43,063 nt of DNA from Ichthyophthirius multifiliis (taxonomy: Eukaryota > Ciliophora > Oligohymenophorea > Hymenostomatida): contig NW_004086977.1 of NCBI RefSeq assembly GCF_000220395.1, positions 1-43,063 on the forward strand, given 5' to 3'. Within the stretch, counting starts at the first letter, position 1, and every line of letters starts with the position of its first letter. Of this stretch, positions 37,021 through 43,063 are shown in pieces. The notes beneath the pieces are model-generated. The model was given only the letters and a program-made list of their open reading frames with translations. It was not told where the DNA came from and searched no databases. The position numbers and the translations under genes are program-made.

Positions 37021-39555
37021 ATGGAACTTACTGAATAAAGAAAACAAGACATATTAAATAAATTACGTGAAGAACGTTAAAAACGTAAAAATTAAAATAT
37101 TTATAATAACTTAAACATTCTAAAAAGAAACAAATTATTAAGATATAGTAGATCGAAGTGACGATAAGTACAAATTAGAATCTTTAATATAAGAAAAGAT
37201 GGAATAAAATTCCTAATTATTTTCTTTAGATTATATAAAATAGCGTTTAAATGAAAAATTATAATAAAATCAAGAAACAAAACAAAAAGTATCCCAAAAT
37301 AACACAAAGCCACCTTCTACATTTGCTTAAATTATGATTTCTCATAATAAATAAACAACAACAGATCGTGAATAAAATTAAAAATAAAAAAAGAATCAAT
37401 AATTTATTTAAGAATAATTCAATATATTATCAGAAAGCGATAACTTTGTAGAAGACAAGAATATATAATAGCAAGAGTATATATATATATATATATATTT
37501 TTTTAAAAAAAAAAAAAACTAAAAAATAGTTATTTTTATACAAGAAAAAGAAGTACAAGCCATAATTAAAAAAAAACAGAGTAAGAATATATATAATCTT
37601 AATAGTATCCATTTAAGCCTTAAATAAACGATCTCCCTTAACAAATATATGGCGAAAGTGAAAATATAAATATTTCTAAACAGGAATAATGGGAGAGACT
37701 TTTAAAAGATAAAATAAATGCTATTACAGAACGCGATAATCAAAAGATTATTTATCAAAAATAAGAAATAGAATAAAATTGTACATTTAAACCTTAAATA
37801 AATGAAATATCCAAACATATAATGGCTGATAAACCATCAGATATGTAAAAAAACAAATAAACTCTAAATTATAAAAAGATAATTAAATAAATAAAGGCCA
37901 ATTTAAGAGCGTTTGTATAAAGAAGCAGAAAAAATATAATAATAAAAAGAAGAACTAAAACGAAAACATGAAAATAGTTAAATTTACACATTCAAACCTG
38001 ATATATAATAAAGTATTTCAAATTTAAAAGGTGAACTTGCCTTTACAAAGCCTCTATATTAAAGACTTTAGTAAGTTATGTAAGAAAAATAAGAAAATTT
38101 ATTAGAATTATAAATAAAAAATTAAAATGATAATTAATACACATTTAAACCTGAATTAAATTAAAAAGTAAATATCTTGAAAAAAAAAAAAAATATATAA
38201 TAAAAAAAAAAAAAAAGACTTACTAAATTGCTAAAGAAAAATTACAAGGAAAAAATGTTGTATAAAGACTTTTAATAGATGCAATTGACAAAGAAAACAG
38301 AAAATCGAAAATAATAGAAGAAAGTTAACTTTCTATAAATAAACTTTGTACATTTTAACCATAAATAAATCCTTCTAATAGATCTGATTATTAAGAAGAT
38401 GAAAATCAATCAAAAAGATAGCAAGAGTTTGTTTAAAGATAATATTTAATGGCAGATTATTTAAAGGAAAAATTAGAAGAAAAAATAAAATAAATTGATA
38501 AAGATAGCGAATATAAATTTAAACCTTAAATAAATCCAATAAGTAATTATTTAATTAATGCAGATGAAGAAAGAGCGCGTGAAACAACAGATGATAAAAT
38601 AAAAAGATTATATGAATAAGTAAATAAAACTTAAATATTCTATATATAAAAATAAAATAAAAAGGATCTATATAAAAAACAAATGGTCAAAGAATAAATA
38701 TCAAAAGCATATTATGATAAATTTACGTTTCAACCTGAAATAAATAAAATTTCAAAATAATTAGGAAGGAAAAGTTCACTTGATTCTTTAGCTTTTAATA
38801 AAGACAATACAAAGAAATTAAAAAAAAAGGAAGTAATTATTATTTTTGTTAAAATAATTTTTTTTGTTTTTTTAATAAAAAAAAAGTTATTAGAACAAGA
38901 AAAAATGAAAGAATGTTCTTTTTAACCATAATTAATAAAAAATAATAAATATAAAAACATTGAATCTAATTATGCCATAAATAATATAGCCAAATCTTTA
39001 TAAGAAGAACGTCAGAATAAGCAACTATTAATTTAATAAATTAAAAAGTATTTAAATAAGCAAACATTTTTATAAAACAAAAAAATAAAAGAGAATTAGA
39101 ATATGAGGAAATGAAAGAATGCACATTTAATCCGATAACAAAAGAGTTCGAAAATGGAGATTATAAGGAAAAACTAAATGAAGTTAAAGGAGTAGATAGA
39201 TTTTTATTATAAAAAGAGCTATAAAAAAATAAAGAAGAATAAAAGAAAAAAAGGGAAGATGAAGTTTTTACCCTTAAAAGCTATAGTTAATATCGATAAT
39301 AAAATAAAACTATTTTTCAGCCATTTAAGTTATCGAAAGTATATTTTTAATATTATTTAAATTTATTATAAAAAACAGGGTAATGGCCCAAACAAAAATA
39401 AATTAAGAGAAGAAATAATGAAAGAATGTCTTGAATAATGCACTTTTTAACCTTAGACAAACGAAGCTAAGAACCGAGAAGCAATATAAAGAATTTTAGA
39501 TAGAATGGAAAAATAGAATTAATTTATTAATGAAGATGATAATGGGATTGAATGA
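37021..39555 (+). CDS. Ten-motif [CYF]xFxP repeat protein, probably cytoskeletal
   Basis: Large Lys/Glu/Gln-rich protein (about 745 aa) in seven exons; introns 37477-37543, 38168-38217, 38620-38664, 38833-38886, 39048-39091, 39339-39378. A short motif recurs ten times: YPFKPQIN (37606), CTFKPQIN (37780), YTFKPDIQ (37985), YTFKPELN (38138), CTFQPQIN (38347), YKFKPQIN (38512), FTFQPEIN (38722), CSFQPQLI (38914), CTFNPITK (39120), CTFQPQTN (39439). Between motifs are charged helical spacers such as RLYKEAEKIQQQKEEL and ERLLKDKINAITERD, about 45-75 residues long. Similar motif-spacer proteins are frequent in ciliates and flagellates and often associate with basal bodies or cilia; that role is inference. 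About three frame changes occur in the 5' third, at least one in an A-run. The spacer to the Skp1 gene must hold both promoters. Confidence 0.7.
37478..37499. repeat. (TA)n in intron 1 of the repeat-protein gene
   Basis: TA run starting at the donor site of the 67-nt intron, followed by T and A runs. Confidence 0.8.
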
Positions 39556-39973
39556 AGTATTTTTATTTAATCCGAAACAAATATAAACAAAAAAATTACG
39601 AAAATGATAAATAAATTTATAAATATATTTTTATAAAAAAGCAATCAATAAAATAAATAATTATAAGGTAAACTTTACTTAATTTTTTTCGACAAAAAAG
39701 TATAAATAAATTAAATATAAACAAATAATATTTATAATGAATAAATTTAAAACAAAATAAAATTATATATTATATTATTTTTACTGTAATTTTTATTAAA
39801 AACTCAATTATTAATAAAAAAAAGTCAAGAATAAACGTATGTGTAATGGCCTTTTTTTTTTTTTTTTTTTTCTTAATTGAGTTTTATTTTAAAAATACAG
39901 AACTAAATAAAAAAAAAACGATATAAAAAGTAATATATAAATATACTTTATTATTTTTGATAATAAATTAAAA
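39556..39973. other. Convergent 3' spacer
   Basis: A+T sequence between the repeat-protein gene and the HTH gene, with a T-run of about 20 bases near 39851-39871. Nothing else recognised. Confidence 0.6.
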
Positions 39974-40708
39974 TCAAAAATAATCATTACAATTAAACTA
40001 ATTATTTTCTTAACAATAAGGATTACTAGATTAGAAGTCTTTAAGTCTTTCAACTTAAACCAACTTTAAAATTTATTTGATTTTCTGGATATCTACTTAA
40101 ACTTTATCACATTTATCTAAATTTTGATCATCTGTTTTTTCGTTCTATTATTAACAAAAAGGATTTTCAAATTATTAAATTTGTATTTATTAAATTTTTT
40201 TTCCATTCAAAAAAAAATTATTAGATGGTATATTTTAATTAATATCTAAAGACATATGACTATAATTATTCATACTTTTATTCAAAAACTATTGCATTTA
40301 AGATATTATTTATTATAATTCTTCATCTATTTATTATAATTAATCATTATCCTTGTCTTTATGATTCTAAGAATATGAATTTGAATAATCATTATTCTAC
40401 ATACCTTTTGCTTATTGACTTTTCCTTTATCTTGTCTTTTTTTTGCCTATTCTTCCTTCTCTTTTAAAAGTTTATAAAATAGCTTTAGAAGTTGAAAATT
40501 TAATCCCGAATTCTTTTGCGGCTTCTTTTATAGTTACTTCTCTTGAAAATACTCTTTTTATAAATTTTTCTCTTACTTCTTATGTTATAGTACTGTATTT
40601 TTTCTTCAATGCAGTATTATTATTAGTGTTGCTTTTGCAAAAACTATCCTCACTATCAACTGAATCATTTTATATTTCATCTAAATCAAATTTATCTTAT
40701 TTTGACAT
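39974..40708 (-). CDS. Helix-turn-helix DNA-binding protein, single exon
   Basis: Uninterrupted 244-aa frame. An acidic N-terminal tail (about 40 residues) precedes a compact helix-turn-helix: TITQEVREKFIKRVFSRE, then VTIKEAAKEFGIKFSTSKA and ILQTFKREGRIGKKKTRQR. The 'IKEAAKxFGIxxSTxKxIL' pattern is that of Psq/transposase-type HTH domains, also used by free-standing regulators. The rest is Asn/Gln-rich, with QQIDEELQQIISQMQQF likely forming a coiled coil, and a modest C-terminal block VQVERLKDFQSSNPY. No DDE catalytic domain is attached, so this is a regulator or a domesticated binding domain, not a transposase. The gene is single-copy in the window and has no frame errors. Start chosen at 40708 as the first Met, giving MSKQDKFDLDE. 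Confidence 0.75.
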
Positions 40709-40746
40709 TAAAATATAATATTTTTTTAAAAGTATAAATTAAAAAA

Positions 40747-40777
<31 letters not shown>

Positions 40778-41525
40778 ATTTTTAATAAATTAAATTAATA
40801 ATTATAAAAAATTATATATTATTTATATTTTTTAAAATTTTTTTTTTTTATTAATTTTTTTAATATATATTTTTTTTTATATCAATATTATTTATTTTAT
40901 TCTTACTTCATTATTTTCATATTAAATATAATTAATATTATTATTATTTTTTTTTTAAATAAAAATATATGAAATATTTTATAATATTTTTATATTTATT
41001 TTTATTATTAAATTTTATATTACTCAATTTTTTACTTTTGAATATAAATTAAATACAATTATTTTTATTTTTTAATATATCAATGTTTTTGTTTTTATTT
41101 TATATAATTATTTTATTTTTTATTTTTTTATAAATACTTAGTTTTTTTTTATTTTAATTATTTTTATTTTTAATTATAATTATTTAAATATTTTAAATAA
41201 TTATTTTTACCATATAAAAGAAATAAATATAAGATTTTTTGTTATATCTTATAAATAAATTTTAAAAATAGTTTATATAGATTTTTTTTTTTTTTAACAA
41301 TTATTACTTATATAATATATAATTGTATGTTTTTAATTTTTTTTAATTTTTAAATATAGATTTTATAAATAATTAAATAATAATTAAAATAATAAATTTT
41401 GTATTTAATAATATAAAGAACTATAATAAATAATAAAATATTACAATAATATTTAAAGTAATTTCTAATTAATTATTTATTTTAATTTTATTATACTTTT
41501 TAATTAATAACTTTCAAAAAATAAA
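40709..41525. other. Divergent promoter spacer with TAAA repeat
   Basis: About 0.8 kb of A/T sequence between the HTH gene (minus) and the leucine-rich-repeat gene (plus). It opens with a tetranucleotide repeat and is otherwise T-rich simple sequence. Confidence 0.6.
40745..40780. repeat. (AAAT)n microsatellite
   Basis: About eight to nine perfect copies of a TAAA/AAAT tetranucleotide just upstream of the HTH gene. Confidence 0.85.
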
Positions 41526-43063
41526 ATGTAATAATATTTTACTTTAACAAATTAAAATTTTTAAAACTTATTAAAAGATTTAAATTAATAAGAAAAAGAG
41601 TTTATTGATTTTGTTAATTATTTAAAAACCTAAAACATTTTTTTATTCGAAAAAATAGCAAAAGATATATATATAGCCTATTCAATAGATATATGCAATT
41701 ATGTTTGTGTGAAATTTTTAAATAATTATTAATTTGAATAAATAAATACCGAAAACAAATTTATTATTTAAATATATCAAAGTCTTTAATATTAAAATTA
41801 ATTATTTTAAATTAAAGAACTAGCTATCTGTTCATTATAAGATTATTTATAAGAAAACAGCTTTAATTAATTATCAAAAAAATATGTTTATTTTATATCT
41901 TGGTAATTAATTAAAGGAATATAATTTAATTTCTAATTAATAAATAATTTAAAGATAAACACATAGTATATTTATATAAGTTAATCTTATAATACTTTGA
42001 AATTTGATTTCTCAAATAACAAAAAATATACTACTTAATAAGTATTTTATTTGTTTTTTTTATATTAAAAAAAATAAATAGTAATTTTTAAATCTAGCAT
42101 TAGTTTTAGTATAATTAACCGGAATTAATTTTACATATGAATAAATTTTAAGTTTGGAAAGTTAAAGCGAGAATAGTATTTGCGACATTTTAAACAAAAA
42201 GTTTTCCAAATTTAATAAATTCATTATTGTTAATTTAATAAAGACTTAAAATATTGATAAAGTTGAAAAATTAATACAATAATTAATTAATTAATATGGA
42301 AATTCAGTATTTGAATATTCTTAAATATTAAATTTTAGTGTAAAGTTTTCTAAAGTAAATAAAATTATTTAAGATAAAGAAAAAGAAATAAAATAAATTA
42401 ATAAACTGAATTCTAAATATAAGCTCTTTAAGACATTTAAAGAGTTAAAAGAATTTAAAAATATTTAATAAATCAACTGGATAAATTTAAAAATAAAGTA
42501 ATAAATATTTAAAAAAACTAACAAAAAATTTAAATCAATTTTTTATAGAAATATAAATTTTGAATAAGAAGATGTAAAACTCTTTAATAATAATTAAATA
42601 AATATGAAAATTTGCAAACTTTAGAAATTGATTTAAAGTAAAAGGAAAAAATTTAAACTTTTTGATTCTTAAATTTATATATATAAAAAATATTAGATAT
42701 TCGAATGTATTTTAAGAAATCACCTAATATATTGTTAATGGTTTTTCAAATTGTTCTTATTTGAGAATTTTAAAATTGAATTTAAGGTAAATAATAAGTT
42801 ATATATAAAAAAATTAAATCTATTAAAATAAAAAAATTGAAAAAGTAATAATTTAATTGGTTTTAATGGAATCGAAATTATATCAAATGGAATTAAATTG
42901 TGTTAAAATTTAGAAGTAATTTATTTAAATTTAAAGTAAATATATTTTGAATATTACATATGATAATTTCTATTTTATTTTTTTTCATTTTTTTAGTTAA
43001 ATTAAAATAAGTCATTATGCATGTTAAGTCTTATTTTGTAGTTTTTCTTAATTATAATATTAA
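41526..43063 (+). CDS. Leucine-rich-repeat protein, 5' part, runs off window
   Basis: The ATG at 41526 opens about 170 codons, followed by a 40-nt intron (42042-42081), a second exon of about 140 codons and further short exons. Introns near 42498-42548, 42787-42845 and 42936-42996 are likely. The N-terminal half is an unrecognised helical region (FIDFVNYLKTQNIFLFEK, SWQLIKGIQFNFQLI). The later exons carry leucine-rich repeats: YENLQTLEIDLK, CSYLRILKLNLR, NNLIGFNGIEIISNGIK and CQNLEVIYLNLK. This short LxxLxLNLxxN...G style is typical of the large ciliate LRR families; function unknown. One frame change near 42590 is probably a base error or a missed intron. The 3' end lies outside the window. 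Confidence 0.65.

Noticed and set aside
39974-40708. HTH gene as an active transposase
   Set aside because: No DDE or other catalytic domain follows the HTH, and no terminal repeats are visible nearby.

Overview
The window is a macronuclear-type chromosome segment from a ciliate, most likely an oligohymenophorean close to Ichthyophthirius or Tetrahymena. TAA and TAG sit inside conserved protein cores exactly where glutamine is expected (fibrillarin, isoleucyl-tRNA synthetase, UCH37, CDPKs), and TGA is the only working stop. Base composition is extremely A+T rich. Introns are short (mostly 37-132 nt) with GT...AG ends. The species is an inference; the code is seen directly. Because TAA/TAG are sense codons, standard-code reading frames show almost none of the real genes.

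Layout. 0-8.2 kb: an unrecognised 200-aa protein (+), the proteasome-associated deubiquitinase UCH37 (+), a protein kinase with a large insert (+), then a cytosolic-type isoleucyl-tRNA synthetase on the minus strand. 8.2-13.4 kb: mostly gene-poor A+T sequence with one heavily interrupted coding-like stretch on the minus strand. 13.4-19.2 kb, all minus: transcription factor DP (E2F partner), a small secretory or ER protein, and a myristoylatable CDPK-like kinase with degenerate EF-hands. 20-24 kb: ribosomal protein eL24 (+), an unidentified coding-like block (+), exon-junction protein Y14/RBM8A (-) and a PP6/PP4-type phosphatase (-). 24-30 kb: an Asn/Gln-rich multi-exon gene (+), a doubtful coding-like block and a long gene desert. 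30-33.3 kb: a second CDPK with four canonical EF-hands (+), tail to tail with fibrillarin (-). 34.4-43 kb: a three-HMG-box protein (+), a Skp1-like protein (-), a cytoskeletal-looking protein with ten [CYF]xFxP motifs (+), a helix-turn-helix protein (-) and the 5' part of a leucine-rich-repeat gene (+) that runs off the window.

The genes are an ordinary nuclear mix: translation (IleRS, eL24), rRNA/snoRNP and mRNA maturation (fibrillarin, Y14), ubiquitin turnover (UCH37, Skp1), calcium/phospho signalling (two CDPKs, another kinase, a phosphatase) and chromatin or cell cycle (DP, HMG-box, HTH). No operon logic is expected or seen.

A recurring feature is single-base frame breaks, nearly all in A or T runs, inside genes whose protein similarity continues uninterrupted in the next frame (four in the phosphatase, one in fibrillarin, about five in the HMG protein). 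I read most of these as homopolymer-length errors in the assembly rather than as pseudogenes. I did not find a convincing novel biological system. The best leads are the interrupted 10.4-12.6 kb block, two candidate ultra-short introns, the degenerate CDPK, the ten-motif protein and the triple HMG-box protein.
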